Notes under the pieces: model-generated
The model's input: the letters and a program-made list of their open reading frames with translations, nothing else
Databases searched by the model: none
Told to the model about the DNA's origin: nothing
Shown: in pieces, positions 1 through 13,078 of the stretch
Numbering within the stretch: position 1 is the stretch's first letter
Layout of the letters: each line of letters opens with the position of its first letter
Program-made: the position numbers and the translations under genes
Assembly (NCBI GenBank): GCA_036023115.1
Contig: JAYKKT010000091.1
Location: 33,632,501-33,696,500 of the forward strand
Length of the DNA stretch: 64,000 nucleotides
Reading direction: 5' to 3'
Source: Brasenia schreberi
Taxonomy: Eukaryota > Streptophyta > Magnoliopsida > Nymphaeales > Cabombaceae

Positions 1-1296
1 ATTAATATTTAATATATATATATATATTAAATTTATTAATTCAAATTGTAATTAAGAAAAGTTTACTAAATTTTTAAAGCATAGATATGTATATAGGATT
101 CTTTGGATAACATGCTACAAAATCATGTCACTCTAATTAAAGGCCATCAATGATTAAGATTGATGAAGTAAATTGTAAAAAGTGCTTTTGTACTCCAATG
201 GTATAGAAGCCCCTACGAAATCACCATTTGCTTTTTCTAAATCAATCATTATCAATCGCCCTTAATTGAACGATCATGATTTTGTCATCTAAGAGGGCTT
301 TAGACTATACATATAAAAAGAGAGCATAGTCAATGTACATAATTGACTCTTTAAAGATCTTAATAGTTCAATAGTCAAGATCAACAATTGAAACCTTTAA
401 AGCAAAAGTCAAAATGTACCATGCACATTTATTGTATATAGAAAGATGTAATACTTTTTAAATTTAAATTTCAATCATTAAACTCATTGTTTCCATGGTT
501 CAAATCTTTAAAGATGTTCTAATATAGATGAGGTTTGTGCATTTATCACATTATATCTATGTGTTTGTGTGTGAAAAGTCTTATAGGCATGTCATGTTAT
601 ATACTTGTCGTATTCTTGAAAATCTCAATCATTCATCTACAAAACTAGATGATTATGTTTGAAAGAAAAATATAAAAATATATGTGTTTCTTGCTTTCAA
701 ATTTAATCATTCATCTCTGAAAAGAAAGGTTAATTTTTTTAAGGATAGACAAGCACGCACACACAAATATATATATATATATATATATATTCACTGAAAT
801 GAATACTAACTCTAATTTTCTCATTCGAGGAACTTGCATGAGCCCTTGTTCTTTTCCACGTCTACACAAAGTGGCAATCAATCACTCTCGTCATTAAGGC
901 CAATGAGTCATGAAGTTAATTCGATTTAGAGATAGTTTCAGTCCACAAACGGTACACAACTGGGAGATCCCTTAGCGTGCAATTAATTCAAAGAAATTAA
1001 ACTGCATTATCAAATGGGCCTGTTTCCATGAAATTGCCAAGAAATTAACTTACTTTAAGGTTGAACTATATATATATATAGAGAGAGAGAATCTAAGATT
1101 TAGGGAACTCACTAAAATAGGAGCCCATCATCTCCATCATTCAATTCATATGATAAATGGTGAATATTTGAATTAAAATACCATTTAACTTTCTACTTTA
1201 CATTTAGTTTTATCTTCTCAACCATTCATCTCAAAGATCGAAGGATTCTGAATGTAATTTTGAAGGTTGTAAGAGTATTCAAAAACCATATTACAC
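1..1296. other. AT-rich intergenic DNA
   Basis: No coding region can be supported. The stretch holds short TA runs (around 768-790 and 1068-1080), a GA run at about 1081-1090, and several segments of the type 'caatcatt...atctcaaa...' that recur elsewhere beside TA/GA microsatellites (about 3,700-3,900 and 59,150-59,700). These look like fragments of a dispersed AT-rich repeat family, but no clear terminal inverted repeats were found here. Confidence 0.6.
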
Positions 1297-1745
1297 TTAT
1301 TTTACTCAAAAGCAATAGTTAGATATGAGTGAGCATGACCCAATTGCTATATAAATAATATATATATATATATGTATGTATATATATATATATGTATGTA
1401 TATATATATATATATATGTATGTATATATATATATATATGTATGTATATATATATATATGTATGTATATATATATATATGTATGTATATATATATATATA
1501 TGTATGTATATATATATATGTATGTATATATATATATATATGTATGTATATATATATATGTATGTATATATATATATATATGTATGTATATATATATATA
1601 TATGTATGTATATATATATATATATATATATATAAAGAAAGAAAGAACTTTTCGTAGTTTGTCAGTTGGCTCCACGTTTAAAACACAACAAAATGGCATA
1701 GATCAAATGAACTTAATGTATGAACTATACAAAATAGTAATCCAG
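1297..1745 (+). repeat. Tandem duplication with TA/GTATG minisatellite, unit 1
   Basis: First of two adjacent direct copies. Each starts with the unique segment 'ttattttactcaaaagcaa', runs into an array of (TA)n blocks interrupted by GTATG, and ends with a unique segment from 'aaagaaagaaagaac' to 'agtaatccag'. The long Tyr/Ile/Met/Val open frames in all phases are low-complexity artefacts. Unit length is about 449 bp. Confidence 0.9.
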
Positions 1746-2009
1746 TTATTTTACTCAAAAGCAATAGTTAGATATGAGTGAGCATGACCCAATTGCTATA
1801 TAAATAATATATATATATATGTATGTATATATATATATATGTATGTATATATATATATATATGTATGTATATATATATATGTATGTATATATATATATGT
1901 ATGTATATATATATATATATGTATGTATATATATATATATATGTATGTATATATATATATGTATGTATATATATATATATATGTATGTATATATATATAT
2001 ATATATATG

Positions 2010-2046
<37 letters not shown>

Positions 2047-2154
2047 AAAGAAAGAACTTTTCGTAGTTTGTCAGTTGGCTCCACGTTTAAAACACAACAA
2101 AATGGCATAGATCAAATGAACTTAATGTATGAACTATACAAAATAGTAATCCAG
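1746..2154 (+). repeat. Tandem duplication with TA/GTATG minisatellite, unit 2
   Basis: Second copy, about 409 bp. Its unique ends look almost identical to those of the first unit; the length difference lies in the number and spacing of GTATG interruptions in the TA array. The duplication is therefore recent, and the minisatellite is the part that has changed. Confidence 0.9.
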
Positions 2155-2166
2155 ATCACGTTGATG

Positions 2167-2169
<3 letters not shown>

Positions 2170-2246
<77 letters not shown>

Positions 2247-2262
2247 AGCAGCAGCAGCAGCA
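2170..2262 (+). repeat. Compound microsatellite (TA)n(GA)n(GCA)n
   Basis: A TA run of about 36 bases passes directly into a GA run of about 40 bases and then into five GCA triplets. The predicted poly-Cys, poly-Ser/Leu or poly-Ala reading frames across it are not credible proteins. Confidence 0.9.
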
Positions 2263-4018
<1,756 letters not shown>

Positions 4019-4559
4019 GGAGAAAGAGATTTTCGATATACGTATTTGAATGAGCGAAGAGAGAGAGAGAGAGAGTTTTGATAGACTTATTTGAATGATC
4101 GACTATATAGTTCTGATCTTGACTATTCACTAGACTTCACCGAACCAAACTACAGCCAAGCTCTGTTATATGGGTTCGATGGGTCAAGGTGTCTAACGCC
4201 CTGGTTATTAACCTTAGTCATCGAATAATGACTAAGTTGATTAATGAAAAATTTGTCACCTCTAACTTAATAAATACACAATTATAATTTAATCGTTGAT
4301 AAAATATTGGCTAAGATAAGATGGAAAAGAAGAAAAGATAGCACAATTGCACATGAACATAATCACAAAACATACATCATATTGTCATCAACTAGAATTA
4401 TTTCAGTTCTTAGTAATTTTCTAATTTCCTATGCTTTGGTCTTCTAATATGTTACGTATTCTCTTAGTTTCAGTTTATTTCATTAGGCACGCACATCCTG
4501 CATAAAAGGCACAAAATGTAGGTTTAATAAGACACATGGCCTATTTGTTAATATTGTAT

Positions 4560-4645
4560 TTATTAGATCACTTGTTCTCCTTAAGCAAGGTCTCAAGTTC
4601 GAGTCTTATAAATGGAGCAAGCCACCATTTAAGGGCTGTCAAAAA
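4560..4645 (+). repeat. Truncated tRNA-derived SINE fragment
   Basis: The segment contains 'ccttaagcaaggtctcaag' followed by TTCGAGTC, which resembles a polymerase III B box (GGTTCGANNCC). The same word order (cacttgtt, ccttaagcaaggt, ttcgagtctt, aatgga) recurs in the longer minus-strand copy near 61.4 kb. The A-box half is largely missing, so this is a short relic and not an active element. The surrounding 4,019-5,070 shows no other feature. Confidence 0.5.
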
Positions 4646-5069
4646 AATCATAGAAAGTGTGTGTATGTGTGCAAGCACACGATCAAACATATGTGCATGT
4701 GTGTGTTTTATATAGATAAATATCACCAAGTTAGTCATATCCAGATCCAGTATTGCTTTTTCTTTTTTTCTTAAACTTGGGCTTTGAATTTGATTGGTAT
4801 AGCGTGCATTGGGTCTGGTTCAGCAAATCCTGGACCCGGTTCACTGCATCGGCGCCTTTTTTCTGAAATATTTAGTCATTCCCGGTTGAAGATATAATTG
4901 TCTATTAGATGACATGAACAACATTTTAAACAATATTGCGAGTAAATGTGAACAGATTAGAGAAGGGATTATAATGGAAAAGCATGCCCATTCTTAATTT
5001 CTTTCTTCAATTAAATTAATCCAATGGTGTGAACAAACTTAATCGCCATCATGGAGTGAACTAAAACCG

Positions 5070-5240
5070 AGTTGCCTAACATAGACATGGCTGGTTTGGA
5101 ACCGGCCTTGTGATTCGAGACAGAACCGCATTGCTGGCAGAACCGGCAGTAACTGAAATCAACCGAACTGACCCCAAAACCGGAACAGGAATCAGAACCA
5201 GGAACCTCAGGTCGGTCACGGTTCATGGTATCCGGAAACT
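5070..5240 (-). repeat. AACCGG-rich dispersed repeat
   Basis: Dense GGAACC and AACCGG words run from 'acatggctggtttgg' to 'cggttcatgg'. The same vocabulary occurs at 5,385-5,505, 37,235-37,345, 37,610-37,750 and 58,015-58,330, often ending near a 'catggcc' or 'catgcctag' word. The minus-strand frame across it is open but compositionally biased and is not taken as a gene. Confidence 0.5.
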
Positions 5241-5279
5241 GTTTACCACCACTAATTAAGTTTCACATATTTTTCGCAA

Positions 5280-5375
5280 CACCAATTATCACAAACTAAT
5301 TGGTAGCTCAACAGTAGAGCACTCCTTACCATTGTGATTAGTGGGGAATTCGACTCCCAGAGGACACATTTGCCC
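5280..5375 (+). repeat. tRNA-like sequence, probable SINE head
   Basis: The segment 'ggtagctcaacagtagagca' closely resembles the D arm and A box of a tRNA (TAGCTC...GGTAGAGCA). About 35 bases later 'ggggaattcgactccc' resembles a degenerate T arm and B box. No complete acceptor stem or anticodon arm is seen, so a functional tRNA gene is unlikely and a tRNA-derived retroelement relic is preferred. Confidence 0.4.
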
Positions 5376-5384
5376 TTTTTTCAT

Positions 5385-5505
5385 TTGAAATGGTTCCGAG
5401 ATGGTTTCCAAACCAGAACCGGAACCACTCTGAAACCAAAACTGAAACAGATTCTGGGGGTGGTTTGGTTCCGTTTACGTGGAACCATACATGCCTAGCC
5501 TAACA
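5385..5505 (+). repeat. AACCGG-rich dispersed repeat, second copy
   Basis: It contains repeated 'ggttcc', 'aaccagaacc' and 'ggaacc' words and ends near 'acatgcctagcc'. It lies in opposite word-orientation to the 5,070-5,240 copy, with the tRNA-like sequence between them. Confidence 0.45.
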
Positions 5506-5641
5506 CATGCACACACGTGCATGTGCGCACACTCACAGATATATATGTGTGTATATATATATGTATATGTGTATATACATGTATATACACATATATACAT
5601 GTATATATATCTATATACATGTATATACATACATATACATG

Positions 5642-5780
5642 TATATATACATGTATATACATACATATATATATATATATCATGTTCTTACTACGTCCAA
5701 AGGAAAATTCCATAATATGATGGAAGCTTACTTTCACGCATAAATGCAATCAGGAATAGCAATTAGCAAATGAATAGCAT
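5642..5780 (+). repeat. Tandem duplication beside TA array, unit 1
   Basis: The unit begins with 'tatatacatgtatatacata', passes through a short TA run, and continues as unique sequence from 'catgttcttactacg' to 'aaatgaatagca'. The preceding 5,535-5,641 is the same TA/CATG minisatellite without the unique part. Confidence 0.85.
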
Positions 5781-5796
5781 ATATATATACATGTAT

Positions 5797-5868
<72 letters not shown>

Positions 5869-5964
5869 TGTTCTTACTACGTCCAAAGGAAAATTCCATA
5901 ATATGATGGAAGCTTACTTTCACGCATAAATGCAATCAGGAATAGCAATTAGCAAATGAATAGC
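5781..5964 (+). repeat. Tandem duplication beside TA array, unit 2
   Basis: Second copy of the preceding unit. The roughly 100-bp unique part appears identical by eye; the TA run has expanded to about 58 bases. As at 1.3-2.2 kb, the microsatellite is the variable part of a recent tandem duplication. Confidence 0.85.
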
Positions 5965-7108
5965 AGGTATCCATGCCAACCCAATCAAGTAGGGTGGAAA
6001 ACTTGAGCCACATAGGGGTCGGGTTGGGTTATAATGTCACAAAGAACACGGGTCGGGTTGGTTTCGTACTGTTGCCATAGGGTTTTATAAAATGACATGT
6101 TTCCGATAAAGTTTTGAACATGGTTACCATGCCGTTCTCATCAAAAGAAATATGCAATTTTTAAAAAGTTACACAATTTTAAGTGGGTTTTACAAGCATT
6201 CTTAAGTGGGGATCGGTTTAGAGTGAAACTAAAACCCACTGCAACCCTACCCGATGGTCATCCCCAGTTGCAAGGTTGAAGTACTTTCTTATTATGAGAA
6301 GCTTGGCACCTAACTTGAACCTGAAGTTTGACACGACTTGTTTAAAATTTGTGGCAAGCTTCACTGCTATCATCATACCAAGATCATCAAACCTCATTTA
6401 CACATCATGATAACTTTCGTGCTTAACAGCAATACGTTTAAATGCTTAAATTAATTATTAATAAAACTTTTCTCTTCATAGTGAATCAGGCAACTTCCCA
6501 CCATTTCTGTAAAAAGTCGTCGGTGAAACTATCCAAGAATAATTGTGGCTTCATTCGTGTAGAACTGTGCAAGTCAGTTCATTCAAACACGCCATTATTG
6601 TCACACACAACAAAGATTATGCACCAGGAGCTGCTGCCATCCTTCGTTGCGTGTTCACTCGAAGGTACCTTCGTGTTGTTTCCATGGTTTTGAGTTCGAC
6701 ACCGGGGGGGTTCGCACGTCTGGTAGGTAGGGGGTCATCCGTAATCCAGCTTACCTCCTGCCAACAAGAATAAAAAGATGATGATCATCATCGTCATGGC
6801 GTGCGATAAGCTTCATATTCCATTTGACCGATCCTTACGGCTTGCGAAAACTGCTGTATAGATGCCGGTATATGCTTATCAATAATTCCTTTGTGAAGCA
6901 TAAACAAGTTCCTCTAAAAATTCAGAACGAGACAGATCGTATCCTATCAGAAACCAATTTCATCGTTGAAAATTCGAAAGCCGTGTTCATAATAAATCAT
7001 ATGATTCTTCCTAAACTAGTGTTGCGTACTACTTTCGCCTTCACAGTAATGAACTAGCAACATAGATATATGATTAGTTGTCATGTTGTCTGTGCATACA
7101 CACACACA

Positions 7109-7183
<75 letters not shown>

Positions 7184-7307
7184 GAAAACAGATCCAATCA
7201 TTTCACCTGGTAGATGTTCACTTATTGTTTTCGGTGACATTAATGTATTTGAAAACTCTTGAAACTTTTTAAATTATACTTGAACCCTTAAAAAAATGGG
7301 TATCAAA
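5965..7307. other. Intergenic DNA with CA microsatellite
   Basis: No gene is supported. About 5,985-6,260 is rich in 'gggttgggtt' and 'cgggtcggg' words, typical of dispersed plant repeats. Positions 7,099-7,167 are a CA run followed by a short TA run. Open frames at 6,442-7,057 lack recognisable domains. Confidence 0.5.
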
Positions 7308-8297
7308 TCTCTATATATAGAGAAAGAGATAATTGCTAGCAGAATCAGTTGATCCGAATATATCAAAAGGTTAGAAATATTTGGGTGGATTTGTATTCTT
7401 TTTTTGCTTGATTCTTTTATCGAGCACAAACCATGTAAGCAACAAAAAAAATAGACCAAATAAGAAGAAACGAAACAGGTGACCAAGATAAATCAAAAGA
7501 AATGAAAATTAATTAATCCAAAATTAAATTGTATAAATCTGTCCCAGTACAACAACAAGATGTTAATTAATGTTGATGTGGCTTGAATTCGCATTGGCAA
7601 CAAAGTCATCCGATCCGAAAAGCTCTAGGAAATTGTATTTTTAGCATGTTCACATGTCCGACAAATTTCCATATTCTCTAAAACTCGGGCAATTCGATTG
7701 CCGAGGGCTTGAACCTTTGCCCCTTTTCAAGTTTAAATAACAAAGCATATTTAAATTGTCAGAAAGAATAAGAAGGGTTGAATGAATTAAAGCAGAAACG
7801 GCTAACAGGATTTGCACATATTTACTTGTGTATATATATGCTGACTTCATACTAAAGAAGGACGTCTTATTTTAGCATCTAAATACAAATCCTAACAGAA
7901 CAAAGACTTCTTCGTACACATAAACAACTATATATTGATAAGAGAGACCTCTTACTACAACGTTGTCCCTATAACTAGAAACAGAGAGGAACCCAGCAAC
8001 CAAGGTAGCATTAAAAAATTGGCTTTTTCTAAGGAGGATTTGGCATTTCATTGTCGAACTTATTGAAATCTCATATGGAGATATCTTTTTGCTGCTGGAA
8101 CATTTTCTCCACTCATCACGGTAATATTTCTTACCATCAAAGAGTTGATCTCAAAGCTCTTAGCATTATAAAATCCACGGTTCACATGGTTATCGTAATC
8201 TTTTCCATTAATGTGTGCAACCAAAGGCTTGTCTCTTGCATTAGATAGATAAATTTCTCATACGAATATAGCTAAGAGGAATATTATACTCGAGATA
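7308..8297 (+). repeat. Flank segment X, first copy of a large direct duplication
   Basis: The segment from 'ctatatatagagaaagaga' up to the LTR at 8,298 is repeated at 10,951-11,686. It carries no recognised gene. Small open frames inside are present in both copies but with substitutions and differing ends. It represents the original genomic flank of the Copia insertion that starts at 8,298. Confidence 0.8.
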
Positions 8298-8702
8298 TGT
8301 AAGTAGTTGGTGGCCACTATTGGTCATAATACTAACGTCAACCTTGAAATGTGAGAAGGGTCCTATTTCCGGATTTCATGAGTTTTTTTTTTTAATTATT
8401 CGAAAACTATTTTTGTTTTTTGAAAATATCTTAGGCATCTCCTCGATGAACATGGAATGACTTTTAATAGGAAACCCAGAGAGAAAAACTCAAAAAAAAA
8501 GGTACATATATAATAATATACAAAAAATGACAAGTGACTTTTACACATTGTCTTCTTCCTAAGAAAACCCTTTGCAGTTAACCTTGTCACTTGTCTCTCT
8601 CTCTCTCTCTCTTTATTTCCCTACCTTGTCTATAGACATAGGGTTTTGCTGCAATACTGGGATCCCGAAAACACAAACGTGTTGAGAGACATGACCCCAA
8701 CA
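8298..8702 (+). repeat. Copia 5' LTR (copy A)
   Basis: The LTR begins TGTAAGTAGTTGG and ends CCCCAACA. It is followed after one base by TGGTATTAGAGC, a decayed primer-binding site for initiator tRNA-Met (usual TGGTATCAGAGC). Related LTRs lie at 11,687-12,075 and 16,215-16,615. A CT-rich run sits near its 3' end. The five bases before it (agata) nearly match those after the LTR at 16,615 (agatc), consistent with a decayed target duplication of one original insertion. Confidence 0.8.
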
Positions 8703-8779
8703 CTGGTATTAGAGCTTGTTGAAGCCATCCGCGAATCCTTAAAGACCCTCTACTTGTTGTCTCTGCCAAATCATTAAAA

Positions 8780-10950
8780 AATGACTTCCAGAATTTGTGT
8801 ATCTGAATTGACAAAGTCCAAAAAATTAGATGGCCTAAATTTCAAAACATAGAAGAATACTACTTTTTTTTTATGTTCTTAGGGTTAGGTCCTTCATAAT
8901 TTTTGTACAAGGCATACCAATTATACTTACTGATGTATTAATTATATCCACTATTAGGCATAACCTTGTATCGATTCCTGCCTTGGTAAAGAAAGGATTT
9001 GAGGTCAGATTTGTCCCTCACAAAATTATTGTGGGAAATCATAAAAGAATAACTTTTCTAGTTTTTTTGATGATGAGCATAGATTGTTCAAACTCAATGT
9101 AAATGAAAATAAAATTTCTTCTTCTGCTTATATTGATGGTGCCCATGTGATTGATATGAATGCATGAAATAAACACTTTGGTCATATAAGTTTAAAGAAA
9201 TTGAAAAAATTAACCAACTTTAACTTATTACATAGCTTTCATAAAAACACTTTAATAAGTGTTTGAGGTCTATATATAAGGAAAAACGACTAGAAAATCG
9301 TTTCTTAAATAAATAATTAGGGCAACAACCCTACTAGAGATTATTCACACTGATTTATGTGGACTTTTTAGAGCAAGATCAAATCGAGGAAAGATTTATT
9401 TTATAACCTTTATCGATGATTTCTCGAAATATACATATATATATATATATATATATATCTTAGCACATAAATATGAGGCACTTGAAGCGTTCAAAGAATA
9501 TAAGTAGGAAACTGAGAACCAACTAGGGTATACAATCAAAGTCTTGAGATCGGATAGATGTGGAGAGTACACAAAATTTTTAGAATTTTGTAAAGTCTTT
9601 GGTATTGCAAAAAAAAATATAATGTCTAAGACACCTCAATAGAATGGTATAACAAAGAGATACAACAGGACTTTATTGAATATGACAAGGTCTATGTTAA
9701 TAAATGTTTCTCTACCAAAGGTATTTTGGGGAGAAGCGATAAATATAATTGTATATATAATCAACAGGGTATCCTGTAAAGTTGCATTCTGTACACTATA
9801 TGAGATATGGTTTGGAAGAAAACTAAACCTAGGTCATTTTAAAAGGTGGGAATCTAATAGCCTATGAGGCCTAGCAGTCTTCGTCATTAGACACTCATAT
9901 GAAGATCCTTGATCAGTCTAGAGATAAACTAGACAATCGGTTCTTGAGATGAATATTTATTGGATATCTTAAAGGATCTAAAGGATGCCACTTTTATCAT
10001 AAGGACCATGGACTGATAGAGAACAGGAATGCTAAATTCTTAGAGAATATTAAGAATGACATTCTTAAAAATGATGATTAGTATGTTGACGATCTAGTAG
10101 ATCTAGATCAATCATCATTTGAACCCATAAATAATATTCCTAATCAAACCAAAACTTTAAGTTGACATAGAAGACCTATGATCACACTGTCCTACTTAAA
10201 GGATTATCATACTTACCTTATAGAGAAAGTATGTAATTCGGTAGATTTAGATGAAATAACTTGACATATCAACAAGCTATTGACTCATTTAAATCTACAA
10301 ACTGGTAAAAAACCATGGATGAAGAAATTAAATCCATTGAGAAAAACCAAGTTTGAGAATTGACTAATTTGCCAAAAGAAGAAAAGTCATAGACTATAAA
10401 TAAGTTCTGAAAAAAGAAATATAAAGTCGATTGGACTATTGACAAGTTTAAGGCGAGGTTGGTTGTAAAGAAATTTTCATAAAAAAAGGGAATAGATTAT
10501 ATTGAGATATATTCTCCTATTGTGAATTTATATCCATAAGAATAATACTTGTAATATCATCATATTATAATTTCGATTTATATCAGTTAGATATGTAAAA
10601 ATAACTTTTCTAAATAAAGATTTAAAGAAAATCATATATATGCAACCACTAGAAGGATATGTTATTAAAGGCCAAGAAAATAAAGTGTATAGGATAAAAA
10701 ACTTCTTATATGGACTTAAACAATCACCTCGTCAATGATATTTTACTTTTCAAAATATCATTATTGAACTTAGATTTGTAACTAATGAACTTGACCAATG
10801 TGTATATGTTTGAAAGAGTGGGAGACACTTCGTCATCTTATCATTATACATAGATGACATATTGTTGATTGGGAATGACAATAAGATGATTATCAAAACT
10901 AAGTTATGTTTAAACTTGAGGTTTGAAATGAAGAATATGAGAAAAACATC
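8780..10950 (+). pseudogene. Copia polyprotein relic, copy A (truncated in RT)
   Basis: Reading from the ATG at 8,780 (MTSRICVSEL), the first twenty-odd gag residues pass directly into sequence just before the protease-integrase linker (SFRIFAQG-like). The rest of gag, the zinc knuckle and the protease core are missing. The GAG-pre-integrase region (about 9,080-9,260), integrase core (about 9,300-9,860) and reverse transcriptase with a YIDDILL motif (about 10,845) follow, all with many stops and frameshifts. The copy ends abruptly about 90 bases after the RT motif, where segment X begins again. It is inactive. Confidence 0.85.
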
Positions 10951-11686
10951 CTATATAGAGAAAGAGATAATTGCTAGCAACATCTGTTGATCCGAATATA
11001 TCAAAAGGTTAGAAATATTTGGGTGGATTTGTATTCTTTTTTGGCTTGATTCTTTTATTGAGGCAAATTTCCATATTCTCTAAAACTAGGGCAATTCGAT
11101 TGCCGAGGGATTGAGCCTTTGCAGATTTTCAAGTTTAAATAACAAAGCATATTTAAATTGACAGAAAGAATAAGAAGGGATGAATGAATTAAAGCAGAAA
11201 TGGCTAACAGGATTTGCGCATATTTACTTGTGTATAGATATGTAGATTTCATACTACAGAAGGACGTCTTATTTTAGCATCTAAATACAAATCCTAACAG
11301 AACAAAGACTTCTTCATACACATAAACAACTATATGTTGTTAAGAGAGACCTCTTACTACAACATTGTCCCTCTAACTAGAAACAGACAGGAACCCAGCA
11401 ACCAAGGTAGCATTAAAAAGTTGGTTTTTTCTAAGGAGGATTTGGCATTTCATTGTTGAACTTATTGAAATCTCATATGGAGATATCTTTTAGCTATTGG
11501 AACATTTTCTCCACTAATCACGATAATATTTCTCACCTTCAAAGAGTTGATCTTAGAGCTCTTAGCATTATAAAATTCACGGTTCACATAGTTATGGTAA
11601 TCTTTTCCATTTATGTGTGCAGCCAAAGGCATGTCTCTTGCATTAGATAGGTATATATAGCTAAAAGAAATATTGTATTGGAGAAA
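10951..11686 (+). repeat. Flank segment X, second copy
   Basis: Direct copy of 7,308-8,297, joined to the interrupted Copia RT of copy A at a shared CTATAT word. About 227 bases present in the first copy (7,426-7,653) are missing here. Substitutions are scattered throughout, so the duplication is old. Confidence 0.8.
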
Positions 11687-12075
11687 TGTAAGTAGTTGAT
11701 GGTCATTATGGACCATAATACTAATGTCAACCATGAAATGTAGGAAGGACCCTATTCTCGAATTTTATAAGTTTCTTTTTCGAAAACCGTTTTTGCTTTT
11801 GAAAAAGTCTTAGGCATCTCTCGGATGAACATGGAATGACTTTTAACGGGAACCCCTGAGAAGAAAACTCTAAAGAAAGAAAAAGGTATATATAATAAAA
11901 TATAAAAAATGACAAGTGACTTTTACGTATTGTCTTTTTCTTGAGAAAATACTTTACGAGTAACCTTGTCTCTTGTCTCTCTCTTTCTTTCCCTATCTCG
12001 TCTATACGCAAATGACTTCTGCTGCAACATGGTGATCCCGAAAGCATAGACATGTAGAGAGACACGACCCCAATA
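11687..12075 (+). repeat. Copia LTR (copy B)
   Basis: The LTR starts TGTAAGTAGTTGATGG and ends CCCCAATA, the last dinucleotide having decayed from CA. It is followed by TGGTATCAGAGCC, a well-preserved initiator tRNA-Met primer-binding site. It is the paralogue of the LTR at 8,298, carried along with segment X in the tandem duplication. Confidence 0.8.
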
Positions 12076-12141
12076 CTGGTATCAGAGCCTATTGAATTCG
12101 TCTGCAACTCCTTAGAGACCCTCTACTTGTTGTCTATGCCA

Positions 12142-13078
12142 AATCATTAAAAAATAAATTCTAGAATTTATGTGTCTCAATTGGCAAAGACTGAAAAATT
12201 AGATGACCTAAATTTCCAAACATAGAAGAATAATACTTTTTCTAATTTTTTTGGGGTTAGGTCCTTTAGAATTTTTGCACAAGGCATACTGATTACACTT
12301 ACTGGTGTATTAATGTTGCCCACTATTAGGTGTAACATTGTATTAGTCGTTGCCTTGGTAAATAAAGGGTTTGAAGTCAGGTTTGTCCCTAGCAAAGTTA
12401 TTGTGGGAAAGCATGAAAAAATAACTTTTCTAGTTTATTTAATGATGAGCATAGATTGTTTAAACTCAATGTAAATGAAAACGAAAGTTCTTCTACTTAT
12501 ATTGATAGTGCACATGTGATTGATGTAAATGTATGACATAAATGCTTGGGTTATATAAGTTTAAAGAAGTTGAGAAAATTAACCAACTTTAACTTATTAC
12601 CTAATTTCATGAAAACTCTTTAATAAGTGTAAGGCTGTATACAAGGAAGAATGACTAAAAAATTATTTTCAAAAGAAATAATTAGGGCAACAACCCTATT
12701 AGAGATTATTAACACTGATTTATGTGGACCTTTTAGAGTAAGATCACATGGAGGAAATATTTATTTTATAACCTTTATTGATGATTACTTAGGATATACA
12801 TACATATATCTCTTAGTACATAAATATGAGGTACTTAAAGCATTCAAAGAATATAAGCAGGAAACTGAGAACAAACTAGGGCATACAATCAAAGTCATGA
12901 GGTCGAATAGAGGTGAAGAGTACACCTTTGTAGAATTTTTAGAATTCTATAAAGACTTTGATATTGCAAAGAAAAATATAATATTTAGGATACCTAAACA
13001 GAATGGTATAACAGAGATATATAACAGGACTTTATTAAACATAACAAGGTTTATGTTAATAAATATTTCTCTACTTGT
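12142..13078 (+). pseudogene. Copia polyprotein relic, copy B (truncated in integrase)
   Basis: It has the same layout as copy A: a short gag start (its ATG changed to ATA) joined to the pre-integrase region, then integrase. An open stretch of about 140 codons (12,651 onwards) keeps the integrase words FITFIDDY and LCGPFRV. The copy breaks off in integrase at 'tttctctac', where copy C starts. The RT, RNase H and 3' LTR of this copy are absent. Confidence 0.85.

Noticed and set aside
5280..5375. A functional tRNA gene
   Set aside because: Only D-arm-like and weak T-arm-like parts are present; no acceptor stem or anticodon arm could be folded, so it is listed as a tRNA-derived relic.
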